From Aricia agestis (taxonomy: Eukaryota > Arthropoda > Insecta > Lepidoptera > Lycaenidae), in assembly GCF_905147365.1 (NCBI RefSeq), contig NC_056409.1, positions 18,791,001-18,855,000 of the forward strand: a stretch of DNA of 64,000 bases, given 5' to 3'. Both the position numbers and the translations under genes were made by a program. Below, in pieces: positions 22,267 through 33,828 of this stretch. The stretch's first letter is position 1. Each line of letters opens with the position of its first letter. Under the pieces are notes generated by a model. It did no database searches. It worked only from the letters and a program-made list of their open reading frames with translations, and was not told the DNA's origin.

Positions 22267-22683
22267 TAAGGGCCCTTCCACACGACGTTTTTTTAACGCG
22301 CGTTTGCATCGATACAAACGCAAGATGAACGCTAATAAAGCGTGCTTTTAACGCGCGTTTGTATCGATACAGACGCAAGTTGAACGCTATTGTAACCCGC
22401 TTTGAACACGCGTTTGTATCGATACAAACACATTGCGACTCAGCGGGGAACGACGGGTGGATGTGTCCCCCACCGCGACACGAAAGCGATATAGACGCGA
22501 TACAAGCGCGCGCTTACAGCACGTCCTAGTTGCGTTCGAAAAACGTGCGTTTGTCACGATACAAAAATAAGGATCTTGTGTAAAGGTTAGAACGTGTCGG
22601 CTTCCTTGCGTTTGCTGAGCGTTCAACTTGCGTTTGTATCGATACAAACGAGCGTAAGAAAAACGTCGTGTGGATGGGCCTTA
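22267..22683. mobile_element. MITE with repeated TATCGATA palindromes
   Basis: The ends taagggcccttccacacgac and ...gtcgtgtggatgggcctta are inverted. Inside, gtttgtatcgatacaaac-type palindromes recur at about 22303, 22357, 22414 and 22634, with degenerate forms between. Three contain a perfect TATCGATA (22362, 22417, 22637), the fourth CATCGATA (22307). No clear target duplication. The 86-codon minus-strand frame at 22387 is a by-product. Confidence 0.75.
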
Positions 22684-22922
22684 AAGCAAAGTTCATACTT
22701 CTATCTCGATCCTGTTAATAAGTAGCAGAGGCGCACTTTGTTAAAATTTAATATCGAAAACTTTAAATTTTAGTTACAAATTTTTGATGTAACTTTGAAA
22801 CTAAGTTGAAGTGTCGAACGTGTGCCAATATTACTCTACCAAAGTTTGAAGCTCGGATCTTTTGCGCTTGTCTACGAAATACGTCGTGCTAGGGCTTTAA
22901 ATTAGTTTCTTGAGCATGCATT

Positions 22923-23216
22923 GACGACCTCCGTGGCTCAGTTGGTGGGCTGTTGGTAGCTCAAGCCGGGGGTCGCGGGTTCGAATCCCACCGACGGAAC
23001 AAAAAGTTTTTCAAAAGTTCCTGGGTATTGGATGTGTATTAAATATGTGTATCATATAATAAAAATCTTAAAATGTATAGTATAAAACTATTAAATATAT
23101 TTCCGTTGTCTGGTACCTGTAACACAAGTCCTTCAGGTACTTAGCATGGGGCCAGACCTGACGCCCAGACTGACGTGGTGTGAAGCGTCCCTAGATATTA
23201 TTATTATCCTAACTAA
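22923..23216 (+). mobile_element. tRNA-derived SINE, copy 1
   Basis: The tRNA-like head has an A box (tggctcagttgg, 22934) and a B box (ggttcgaatcc, about 22978). The body contains aaaaagtttttcaaaagttcc and ends tgtgaagcgtccctagatattattatta. Other copies: 23746-24013 (minus), 35810-35935 (partial) and 48994-49258. It is a SINE, not a tRNA gene: the head has no proper cloverleaf arms and the body repeats elsewhere. Confidence 0.85.
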
Positions 23217-23745
23217 CATAATAAAGGTGAATGTGTCCGTCAGCTGTTACCTCTTCATGACTTAGCCGCGCTTTCTTATCATCTTTTTTTAACTTTAAGA
23301 AACGTTTTTTTTTAACTTTAAGGGCGAACTCACAAAAAAAATTGTGAGGTACTCGTACACACCCTAAAGTACTATCTCTTTGTTTTGTTACAACTTGTGT
23401 ATAAATATATAAAAAAGAAAAAAACTTTTGTCAATGATTATGTTATAATAATAATAAAAACATGAAAATAGAACTGTCGTAAATTTTGTTACAACGCTCC
23501 GAGTATACTTTGTTAATTTGCAATTCAAGTTAACGAAATTAATTGCCAAAGTGAGTTCCAAAACTCTGTTAACAATTTACAGAGCGACTGAGATAAAACC
23601 TCAAATATCGTTCGTGTAATTAATTTTCTCTAAACAATATTACTCAATTTTCTTTATGGGGGTTCGAATCTTACACGTGGCATGCAATTTGTCCGTGCTG
23701 GCTAAAGACACTTATGTCTGGTTTCTAAGGTTATTTTTTTAATAT
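23217..23745. other. Spacer between two inverted SINEs
   Basis: AT-rich; includes a MITE relic near 23340-23390 ('cgtacacaccctaaagtact') related to 58377-58640. Confidence 0.5.
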
Positions 23746-24013
23746 GGACGCTTCACACCACGTCAGTCTCGCCCCATGCTAAGTACCTGAAGGACTTGTG
23801 TTACGGGTACCAGGAAACGGAAATATATTTAATACTTTTATACTAATTATACTATACAATATTATATATTTAAGATTTTTATTGACATGATACACGTCAT
23901 ATTTAATACACATCCATGACCTTTGAAAACTTTGTGTTCCCTCGGCGGGATTCGAACCCACGACCCCCGGCTTGAGCTACCGACAGACCACCAACTGAGC
24001 CACAGAGATCGTC
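23746..24013 (-). mobile_element. tRNA-derived SINE, copy 2 (inverted)
   Basis: The reverse strand reads tctgtggctcagttggtgg, then gggttcgaatcccgccg, then the same body and the same tail (gtgtgaagcgtcc). It faces copy 1 head-out in a tail-to-tail pair about 530 bp apart. Confidence 0.85.
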
Positions 24014-24277
24014 TTTTTACTGAAGTGTTACATATTATGATCATTAAATATTTTGATTGTCTCAATGTCTCAAGCTACGGTCTCAGGTCAAAATATTATC
24101 CAATCAACAATGCAGCTGTTGAAAAGATAAATTTTAAAAACTCAGAAACTGGTCTTAACTGACTGATACTGACTTTCGTAGCACTGCTACGAGAGCGTAG
24201 ACCGTAGAGCCTTCAAGACGCAACGATTTATTTAGCTAGATAACCCAGTTTCGTATCACATTCTATATAATTATATA

Positions 24278-24607
24278 TTTTTTTTATGAAATAAGGGGGC
24301 AAACGAGCAAACGGGTCACCTGATGGAAAGCAACTTCCATCGCCCATGGACACTCGCAGCATCAGAAGAGCTGCAGGTGCGTTGCCGGCCTTTTAGAGGG
24401 AATAGGGTAATAGGGGAGGGTAGGGATGGGAAGGGAAGGGAATAGGGGAGGGTAGGAAAGGGAATAAAGTAGGGGATTGGGCCTCCGGTAAACTCACTCA
24501 CTCAAGTGACTCTCACTCACAGCAAGCGCTGTTTCACACCGGTTTTCTGTGAGAACGTGGTATTTATCCGGTCGAGCCGGCCCATTCGTGCCGAAGCATG
24601 GCTCTCC
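24278..24607 (-). mobile_element. SINE-like retroposon, copy 2
   Basis: Same family and orientation as 15351-15672, with a 3' A-run on the minus strand (plus-strand T at 24278-24287). Extends to gccgaagcatggctctccca. Confidence 0.75.
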
Positions 24608-24639
24608 CACATTTAAATTATAATATTTCAAGACTGAAA

Positions 24640-24716
24640 TTGGACATATGATTTTTTATCACGAAATGTACAGAAAAGCCAATTTTGGCGCAACAAAGTT
24701 GCAGGCATCATCTAGT
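24640..24716 (+). mobile_element. Helitron-like 3' end
   Basis: Ends cgcaacaaagttgcaggcatcatctag before t. A gcaac-aaa-gttgc hairpin precedes CTAG. A related end occurs reversed at 53474. Confidence 0.5.
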
Positions 24717-25440
24717 AATACATAAATGATGGGGCGAAACGGAACGAACGTGACGTCATCATGTTAGTTATGGGGCCTGGCTGACATGACATATTAGCCT
24801 AATTCGTCACATCCACATAATGGGTCGCGCTTAGGAAATAGCATTGTTTTAGTTGATTACATATGCCCCGCCTTTCATAATGAGCAGGTATTAATTGTGA
24901 ATGGTTGTGTTGATAAACCTCGACTCATTATTTTTATGTTCTATTATTCTAATGGAAAGATTAGTTGACGTGGTTAATATTTTACTATTAACTATATTGG
25001 ATGTGGCAAGCTATGTTTATGTCAGACAAATTGATTGTGAGTCAGATGGTGGTCCACATTATAACGTTGATGTTACTATACAATTTGATTTAGTAATGAT
25101 CTAGGAACGAATACAAACAAAGATATTTTTGAAGTAGTACATAAGTATGACATCATTTCATTTCATTTGATATTGCAATCTTCAGGTATAAATTACTTTT
25201 ATGACAATAATGATGATAATTTAAATAAAGCTAAACATACTCAATGCAATAAATATGAAGCATAGAATGTGAAGCAAAATTGCTAGGTAAGCTACCTTTA
25301 TCACCATTATAAAATACGACGCAATGATGATCATGAACATAATAATTAATTTGAAAATAATGACAGTAACAATAATAATGTTATTATTGAAAGTCTGTAG
25401 GAACTATGTATCAGCATCATCAAATGCTTAGGGAAGATAA
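24717..25440. other. Intergenic stretch, nothing recognised
   Basis: AT-rich, with one 67-codon frame (24901) that has no recognisable domain. Confidence 0.5.
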
Positions 25441-25783
25441 TTTTTTTTTTTTTTTTTTTATGAAATAAGGGGGCAAACGAGCAAACGGGTCACCTGGAAA
25501 GCAACTTCCGTCGCCCATGGACACTCGCAGCATCAGAAGAGCTGCAGGTGCGTTGCCGGCCTTTGAAGAGGGAATAGGGTAATAGGGGAGGGTAGGGATG
25601 GGAAGGGAAGGGAATAGGGGAGGGTAGGAAAGGGAATAGGGTAGGGGATTGGGCCTCCGGTAAACTCACTCACTCGGCGTGAAACAGCGCAAGCGCTGTT
25701 TCACGCCGGTTTTCTGTGAGAACGTGGTATTTCTCCGGTCGAGCCGGCCCATTCGTGCCGAAGCATGGCTCTCCCACGTATAA
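25441..25783 (-). mobile_element. SINE-like retroposon, copy 3
   Basis: Same family as 15351 and 24278. The minus-strand poly(A) is 19 bases (plus-strand T 25441-25459). The best-preserved hairpin, gaaacagcgcaagcgctgtttc, lies near 25681. Confidence 0.8.
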
Positions 25784-28126
25784 ATGATGATATAAATGAT
25801 TTCGTCAATAATGTCAGTAGCCTTGTACTTGCGGAAGCTACTAAGCTACCTCTTTCACCCTCTAAGAAATAATTACGACTTGAATTCTGCATCCCATTAC
25901 TCTAATCCGTGATGATGGCCTTAAACTTGTAATTTGCTCGTTAAACTTTTTACTGTTGAGTCGTCACTTAACAATGGGACAAGATTGCCAAGTTTCAGAA
26001 AAAGTATCTTACTCCAGCTAATAGGAAAATTTTGAGCCGTCACCACCATTTAATTTACCAACTTCAGAAAGCAGTTTATTTTTAACAATTTTTTACTTAT
26101 GTGCTCACATTTTAAGTATCTTAATTCGTTTATTTGCATAATATTATCATTATGATCGTGTCTTTTTGTATATTTTAGAGTTTAGCACGTCTACTTAATA
26201 TTTTACAAATATTAATTTATCACTTTTTGGTAAAAAGTGGCCCCGTGCGAGTTTCCTACGCTGGTTCTTCTCGCCGGGTTAGTTTCCGAACCGGCGCGGT
26301 GATAAGTTAACACCTAGACATTCTGAAAAGATTTGTTTTAAATTTACTCAGAAATAATCAATTTTTTATTTTAATAAGCAATGGCAACAATAGGGCTGGC
26401 TACGTTTATCAGTGCACTGTAAAAGGTTGATCATATTTTTCTTTATTTAGAAGCTCTATCAAGCTATGCTGATGGTGATAGCACACTAGCAGCAGCTACT
26501 TCCAACCATCTCCTGATTATTTTGTTTGTGTGACCCAACACAGCTTTAACATGTCCCTCAGGAGATCATGTCAAAGGGTTTCTGATGACACAAGAGATAC
26601 AGCGATGGGAGTGTGCGGAGGGCTAGACCCCGTTTAAAAAACACATCTTTTATGAGAACCAAGAACCAACAAAGTTCTTATCTGTTACAATGAGTTATAC
26701 TTAAGTATACTTAAGTAATAGAAGCAAAATAATTCTACAGTCGCATATAATATAAAGAAAAAACTTATTTCAAGTACTAAAATAATACCGGGTAATAAAC
26801 TCGGATCACTCACAAAATCTCTTTTAATTTAAAACCGTTTTCTGCCGAAACAAATAATGCATTCTCGTTAAAAGTTCCTCGCGAATAAAGACTGAACCGT
26901 GGAAGTTTTTGTAAGTTATGCACCAACTTGGACAACGGTGACAACAGTTTCAATTCGCTATTTTTCTGCCTTTTAAATTTCTGAAGAAAATACGATTGCG
27001 AACTTTAAACTTGATGATTGAACTGTTTTCCAACCTAGTTACCAGTATACGGAGGATATTTGTAAAATATAATTGAACACGTAAGTGGATGATGTGGGTA
27101 GGTAAGTAACAATTTGAAAATGTTAGTTGTTTTCATAATTTGAAATATAAAAAATGTGCATTTACTATTTTATATGTATAGCCAATTATATTATTAGCCA
27201 GATGATGAAGTAGGCAAGTTAAAATACTTGACAATACTACATACTTACACTCTGCCGTATATTTGATGTGCTAATTGTCCATACATACTTGACATACATT
27301 GAGCATACTTACATGTTGCAGAATTGTTCATCACTTTTTGAAAAAATCAATATCATTTATACCAAATTGTTGGTACGTGCTATTTTTTGCATTCCCAAAG
27401 CTTTATTATAGTCAACAGGTCAGGGTGGCGGGAACAAATCTGAGGCATTAGTTAGCGGTCCGGTCATATTCCCCAGCCCTTCGCAGTAGATCAATCAAAA
27501 CAGGCCCGTCGCCGTGAGGTCAATAAATCGCCCGAATAATAGAAACCACCACGACACTTTGCCAGATGATAAATCAAAATTGACTAATCTCGCACGTGAA
27601 GAGAAAATATTTTTACACGAGGAATTAGAGTAAGAAGAATTTTTATGGCAAGAGTTTTGGAAAGAAATGAAGTCGAAGATCTTTCTTCGTCTCGGAATCT
27701 CTTGATTAAATTAAAAAAATACGTTATTACGGACGTGTTAATTACTGTACTTTTATTTCCGACAAGTACTACCTAATTACATAATTATTTTCTATATAAA
27801 ATGTTTCACTATCAACACAATACACACTATTCGGAACATGCACGGCAGTAGCGACATATTTCAAACGAAGTTTTAGGACCAATTTCTAAAAATTTCAAAC
27901 AAGACTGACAAGTTTGTTTGGCTTCTGACTGATCCCCTTATCACACCATTTTTGCCGCGGCAATCGCGGCGATCGCTTTCTTTACCCCCTCCACCCACTT
28001 CGCACGCTCCGAATAATTGCTGAATAGCGATACTAATAATTATGTTGCTATTTGCCAATGTCAAAAGCATTCCATGCCAGCGGCTAACCATTGCAATTGT
28101 TGTAAATATTATCGTCACTTCCTTTA
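25784..28126. other. Intergenic stretch, no supported gene
   Basis: A short repeat segment at 26220-26330 ('ctggttcttctcgccggg', of a kind common in Lepidoptera) is embedded in AT-rich sequence. No coding frame above noise. Confidence 0.5.
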
Positions 28127-28397
28127 GCCCGGCCGCACATTATAACAATTTCTGATCAGAAAAATTCGAACGCCCGCCGGGTACCACACAGCCCACCTAT
28201 CAGAAATTTCTAATAGGTGTGCAGGGGTCTAGTACAAAACTTATAGCGAGTGCGCGGTCCGAATCACTTTTACCATCCGATCGACGGCGGACGTCAGACA
28301 CGTCAGAATTCTGATAGTATATTGTGGGATCCACTTCAAAACATATTATGAGCAGAATGCGTTCCGGCGGGCATCTGAATTTTTCTTATAATGTGCA
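28127..28397. mobile_element. MITE, 'gcccgg(c/t)cgcacattat' family, copy 1
   Basis: Inverted ends gcccggccgcacattat and ataatgtgc. It shares tctgatcagaaaaattcg, acgtcagaattctga and agaatgcgttccggcgggc with copy 2 at 29319. This copy carries an extra 50-60 bp block near 28180-28240. Confidence 0.7.
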
Positions 28398-29318
28398 AAT
28401 ATTAGGTATGTCATTTAAAACTAAAAAAGGTAATTAAGATAATTTACGATAATTGACGAATGTGACTGTCAGAATTTTTGTTCTTTGACTCTTAAGATTG
28501 GCAAATATTTTTTTAATGAATTAAAAGTAAAAATACGAAAAGGTGTTAACAAAAGTCTCAAAAAAGACCAAGAGTAGCTTTTATTACTGAAGAATGTTTA
28601 GCTCCGGGTCAAATTTTGGAATTTGGGACCATGAAGTTTCGGGAAACATCTTGTACATAGGCTGTTGCGACAAGATATATGACTCCTATGACTGTCTCGG
28701 TTTGGGAATCTGAGCAATTTATAGAGGTAATTTACGACAATACGTATCTGTACTACTACTACCGTAGCTAGGGTGCTAACCCCTTTAAAATAATAATATT
28801 AATGTTATTAGAGTATAACTACAGTGAAATATAATGGAGTTTATTTCTTGCAATATATCCTTAGAAAGATATTTGGCAATAAGTTAATATTTTAGTAAAA
28901 ATAAAACCGTTTTTAAAATCCCGTATCTAAAAAACTACTCAACCGATTTTGATAATTATTGTAGTCCCTAAGTTTTACAATACAACATAGTACAACAAAA
29001 AATGATTACTTAAATAGGACTCGTAGTTCCCGAGATATGCGAACACAAACAAACGCTTTTAGGCCATTTCAACCCACTTACAGGTTGAATTGATAACCTC
29101 CTTTTTTGAAGTCGGTTAAACAAAAAATCACAATTTACATGTAGTAACAGAAATAATTTTATGTCATTTGATACAGCACAATTCATTCGAAATCCAAATG
29201 GATTATGAATTAATAATTGTAAATAACAACAGACGGCTGTCGCGTCTCATATTTCGAAAACTTAATTAACGAAATATAAAAATAATTGTCCATTACAGCA
29301 ATGTACATGACAGATTAA
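28398..29318. other. Intergenic stretch with retroposon relic
   Basis: About 28895-29125 carries 'aaactactcaaccgatttt' and ends 'aacctccttttttgaagtcg', a degenerate retroposon. Nothing else recognised. Confidence 0.5.
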
Positions 29319-29497
29319 GCCCGGTCGCATATTATCCGCTGATCAGAAAAATTCGGACGCCCCGCCCCGCTCATACATTTTGACACGTCAGAATTCTGAC
29401 GTTATGCGGGGGTCCACAACAAAATATTGTATGAACAGAGTGCGTTCCGGCGGGTGTCCGAATTTTTCTGATCAAAAATTTCGGATAATGTGCGGCC
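29319..29497. mobile_element. MITE, 'gcccgg(c/t)cgcacattat' family, copy 2
   Basis: About 180 bp with inverted arms of about 40 bp containing tctgatcagaaaaattcgga, ending ggataatgtgcggcc. Cleaner than copy 1. Confidence 0.8.
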
Positions 29498-29639
29498 AAT
29501 CTAAAGGAAAACAAAAATAGAGACATATAAATTCAATTTCTTAATAATATAGCAGCTAGTGCTGTTCCTCCAACATGTTCTCTGACCGATTTAAATTTCA
29601 AATTGATTATTCCGTCCATTTTAGGACTGTTCAGAGTTC

Positions 29640-29818
29640 ACCAGCTGATCCATGCGTCAGAAGGGCTTCTAAAAAGTTGGTCTCGCGCCTAATCTCTCGC
29701 CTGATCTTTAGTCGTGTCGATCGTCTGTTTCATTGGGTTACGGAGAGTAAAGGAATAGAGAGTGCTCTTGTGTACTGTGCACTGCGCACACATTTGGGCA
29801 CTATAAAATAACGTAGTG
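29640..29818 (+). repeat. Dispersed repeat, shared with 47578-47785
   Basis: The segment from tgatccatgcgtc through agagagtgctcttgtgtact to gggcactataaaat occurs in both places. The continuation (ggcc(c/t)ggttt, aatgaaac and accgtcaccgaaaccggtg) is interrupted here by two MITEs. Confidence 0.7.
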
Positions 29819-29821
29819 AGC

Positions 29822-30240
29822 GTTGTTCAAATTCTATTTGCCACCAGGTGCCGCGATGTAGCCTTAGGGTCTATCGCAGCGTTTCCCAATGTGGGCGATA
29901 ACGCCCCTTGTGGGCGCTGAAGGACTAAAGGGGGGCGGTGTGGGACCCAGAAAAAAAATGGGAGCATTGTGTACAGGCTTGGGGGTGATTTAATTAATGT
30001 AATCTGGATGCATTTTAAATTGAAACTATGGGGGCGCTAAAACATAATTTGTTCTCAAAGTGGGCTGTTATAGACAAAATAAGTTTGGAAACCCCTGGAC
30101 TCTATCGTGTCAAATAGACATATTATCATGACTCAATATGATAGCTATATCGTGACATGACAGCAGTTTGGTTATAATAATATTACGTCACGATATTATT
30201 AATGTTTGCGGCACCTGGTGGCAAATAGAATTTCAACAAC
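29822..30240. mobile_element. Inverted-repeat element with nested hAT-like MITE
   Basis: The arms gttgttcaaattctatttgc...accaggtgccgc (left) and their complement ending about 30240 are nearly identical. The element holds the smaller element at 29877-30099. Confidence 0.75.
29877..30099. mobile_element. hAT-like MITE, nested
   Basis: The ends cagcgtttcccaatgtggg and ...gtttggaaacccctg resemble hAT termini. tctatcg occurs immediately left and, two to three bases on, right of it, consistent with a decayed 8-bp target duplication. Confidence 0.6.
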
Positions 30241-30271
30241 CCTCATTGGCCCGGTTTTTAATGAAACCAGT

Positions 30272-30410
30272 AGGCCTACTACGAAACCGTTTTGAGACTC
30301 AAGCAATCGGACGAGAATGCCGCGTCTTGCTCTAACAACGTCATTTCACGTTTGACGCAACATTCTCGTACGATTGTTTGAGTCTCAAAACCGTTTCGTG
30401 GTACGGGCCC
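30272..30410. mobile_element. Palindromic MITE
   Basis: Arms of about 40 bp contain acgaaaccgttttgagactc and end in agggcccgta or aggcctacta. It lies in the middle of the dispersed repeat shared with 47578-47785, which lacks it. Confidence 0.75.
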
Positions 30411-30670
30411 TGTCACCGTCACCGAAACCGGTGCACTAATAGTACACTAAAGTACACTAATGCAGTAGCCATTCTATGTTTCAGTCGTCTTGTGCTTATT
30501 CCATATAGCTTGTTTTCCATAATTTTCCCCAACGACGTCCGGATTCAAAATTCACATGAATATTCTGATCGTGCGCGGCGACGGTTTGTTTAAGCGATAC
30601 AATTTCGATACAACTCGATTTATTCCCTTGCCGCGAGTTCGGGGCACTTTGACGAAATATTTGTAGAAAA
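30411..30670. other. End of dispersed repeat and featureless DNA
   Basis: Begins with accgtcaccgaaaccggtg, shared with 47761. No gene. Confidence 0.4.
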
Positions 30671-30977
30671 CTAGCTGTCCCGGCAAACGTTTCTTTGCAA
30701 TATAAAGTATTTCGCCCGTATTATTTAATTGAAGTGACTAAATAAGTATGTCACCATGGTAACGTCCATCGCTATACCGTTGCACAAACAACAGTCGCCG
30801 TCAGTCTCGAGTTGTAATAATTTACTATTATTTATTCAACAAATGCACTTATCATATAATAAGTACCCAGTAACCGATTCTCAGACCCACTGAATATGCA
30901 TATAAAATTTGGTTAAAAGCCGTTTCGGAGGAGTACGCGGCCTAACATTGTGACACGAGAATTTTATATATAAGATT
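30671..30977 (-). mobile_element. Helitron-like element, reversed
   Basis: Read on the minus strand it ends tttgccgggacagctag before t. It shares its whole length with the plus-strand repeat at 14214-14505, and its 3' end with 12293. Confidence 0.65.
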
Positions 30978-31199
30978 AGATGACGCCCGTAACTCCATTG
31001 CACCAAAATTCGATTATCGCGCGGAAACAGTACATTTTTCCGAGAAAAAAACTATCATGTGTCCTTCAACGGGTCTCAACTCTCAAGGTATGTCGATACC
31101 AAATGCTATCAAAATTGGTTCTGTGGTTTAAGTGGGAAGAGCTAGGAGACACAAGTTCGCATATAAGTAGTATAGAATTATAGATACAGACATACAATA

Positions 31200-31383
31200 G
31201 TAGCTCTACCATGAGTTTAAAGCTATAGTATTTATCGATACTCGATACCGACTACCTAAATATTTAGTATGGCAAATTTTACAGTGCTTCTAGCGGTTAC
31301 TTGCGGAACTAAAATCGCCATACTAAATATTTACGTATCGAGTATCCATAAATACTATAGTTTTAAACTCATGGTAGAGCTAC
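31200..31383. mobile_element. MITE with about 49-bp inverted arms
   Basis: 184 bp. The arms start gtagctctaccatgagttta, nearly identical on both sides, around a unique centre. No clear target duplication. Confidence 0.85.
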
Positions 31384-32159
31384 AGGTAGTCCTAAAACCT
31401 ACGGATCGATTCCGATTTCCGAATCGATCGTGCTCTTATAGCTTCTGATATTTTTAATGAGGCACAACATTTTTGCAATTTTCATGCTATAATGGAGCTT
31501 CAATATTTTGTTTTAAGATTAATTTATAAAAAATATACATATTTTATTTTAATTTTTACAGTGTAAACAGTAAAAATTAAATGCAACCCCTATTATATTT
31601 TAACCCAAACATCGTACGTATTTCTGTGTAATTTTCGAGTTATCTACTACATACAATTATTTAGACACTACATAGTATTATCCGAACTATAATAATAATA
31701 GTTATTGAACTGAAACGGAGTATACATAATAATTAATTAGCACAGCATTAACATAGTGTCCAATTAGAAACACGAATACCATTTGGCTTAAATCAAACAG
31801 TTAATTAAGCTATTTGTGCTAAATATTGATATGAGCTTTGTCTAAACTAGAACAAAGACAATAGTGCTTTGCTTATTACCTACTGCACGCCTTTGTCGAG
31901 ATGAATGGGTACAATTGCAAAGAGATTCACACACAAAATATACGTGTATTGTAATGTGTATGTATAATATGAAATGGAATATTGAATAGCGTATTAGACT
32001 AGGGCGAATAATATGTATTTGAATGTAACAATAACTTCTCTACATAAAGACCTTTTTATCTAATAAGTAAGTAGTAATAGAGCTTTGCCTACGACATAAT
32101 TATACATGGCCTGGCTTGATTAATATTTATGTTCCTTTTTTTTAATTAAACCTGCAGTA
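31384..32159. other. Intergenic stretch, nothing recognised
   Basis: Strongly AT-rich; only short chance frames. Confidence 0.5.
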
Positions 32160-32310
32160 CACCTGATGATGATTTTTTCGAAACCGGTCGTGTATATTTA
32201 ATATAATTTTGTAGGTAATAAATCTATTAAAATAACGTGGAATAAGTGCAAGCAAAGAGTGTAATTACATAATTGAACATGAATTTCCACCAAGAAGTGA
32301 CAGTACCTAC
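32160..32310 (-). repeat. MITE relic, 'ggaaattcatgtt' family
   Basis: Has cacctgatgatg, tttcgaaaccggtcgtg and 'catgaatttccaccaagaag', the reverse order of the copy at 4003. Confidence 0.65.
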
Positions 32311-32347
32311 ATTCAATACGAGTATCACATTTTTTTTTAATTTTAAG

Positions 32348-32425
32348 AACTGCAGGTGCGGTGCCGGCCTTTTAAGAGGGAATACGCTCTCTTCTTGAAT
32401 GTTTGCAGGTCGTATTGGTCCGGAA
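32348..32425. repeat. Retroposon fragment
   Basis: 'aactgcaggtgcggtgccggccttttaagaggga' matches the body of the SINE-like retroposon at 15351, followed by 'tgcaggtcgtatt' as at 1098. Confidence 0.6.
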
Positions 32426-33675
32426 ATACTGCTGATTCTTTTATTGATTTATATTTTGAGTCATACCCATTAATGGTTCATCCCTAATGTGTATCCCATG
32501 AGTCACGGGTTTACGAATGTTGGTTCAATCCTGAATTGAATAGTAAAATTAGTAATGACGTTATCAAAGGTGGTAACATGACTAATGATCTGAATAATCG
32601 CTTAGGCGTTACGACAAATTGCCCCATCACGTGACCTGCAATCATTTACCTCCACCCACCCGACCAGCCTACCCTGACCCCCCGTCTAAACGAGTGCCGG
32701 ATAAATATCGTATATTAGAGGCGAACGAATCGACGCCAACGGCTCAATTTATATTGGAGATCCGGCTGATTTACGCGCAATCTATTTTATATTCTGTACA
32801 CTCGCAATAAAGTCGGTTTTATCACTTAATATCGTTTCGACTAAAAGGCCACTATTTTAGATTCGTGTAACTTTCTTGTAATTGAATTGAGTCAATTTAT
32901 ACGTTTTGATGTTTTAGTTGATGTTCCTAAACCTCCATAACACTCGCCCAAAATGTTTCTCACCATCATTACCATCCGTTAGACTTAACCAAATTTAAGC
33001 TTTCGATAATTTGGTAACAATGTCTTCAATTTAAAAATTCGATATTATTTTATTATCTTCTCATCGATCTACAAGCCCGTATTATCAAGAGCATATAAAA
33101 AACTCATTATCAGCAAAATGCTCATTATGGAAGGAAATTCAGAAAATGCATCGTTAGCTTTAATAATCAGTGGAGCATGCTTGAGATTAAGTAGAGAATT
33201 TGAAGATACAGCGGAAATCTTGCCAACGCGAATGACCCTCGAGCGAGTCTGAAATAGTGTTTTGTTTATATTTTAACCCAGTTTCCGTCTAATTATTGTG
33301 TAGTGAATTCTAAAGACACACTTTCAGCACTGTATGGCCACTAAATAGTTCTCTTTTAGCTTTATGTTCTCCCGTGTGCTTTGCAAAGAGTTTCGAAGCA
33401 GGTTTTATAAAGCATTTTAAAATATTTTTAGACTTAAATAACATAGGAATGATAGTTCTGAACTGGTGATATATTTTACAGTGCTTATGCTTCATTGCTT
33501 TCATTTAGGTATGTTTTATCAAAGGCGATTTTTTTGTAGGTACCTAAAAGTAAAATAAAAAAAATCGTAATCCAGATATTATATTTAACTATTTAATGAA
33601 AATTGAAAATATCTTCAGCTTGTCAAAACTTATCACTCAAGCTTTCACGCTGTTCTATATAATTATTATTCAAAG
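32426..33675. other. Intergenic stretch, nothing recognised
   Basis: Frames of 63-64 codons (32619 plus, 33310 minus) have no recognisable domain or start context. Confidence 0.5.
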
Positions 33676-33828
33676 CAGCGGACCCATAGACGAACAATTT
33701 AATTGTGCAATATATCACGTTCAATATTATTGACCGTCTAGGGTTGTTATTGAACCCGCCTTTCAATCTTATTGTCAAGTATTGTTCAATGATGTTGTAC
33801 AATAACATTGATCGTCTAGGGGCGCACT
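33676..33828. mobile_element. Diverged MITE
   Basis: The ends gcggacccatagacgaacaat and ...attgatcgtctaggggcgc are imperfect inverted repeats around an AT-rich core. Confidence 0.55.

Noticed and set aside
22387..22647. 86-codon minus-strand frame
   Set aside because: Lies wholly inside the TATCGATA MITE; composition follows the palindromes.
22923..23000. tRNA gene on the basis of good A and B boxes (also 23940-24010, 35820-35875, 49000-49072)
   Set aside because: No complete cloverleaf; the same head is joined to the same SINE body in several copies.
26220..26330. Possible conserved exon in a GC-rich island
   Set aside because: The segment resembles a common lepidopteran repeat, also seen in part at 3293-3375, and has no sustained frame.
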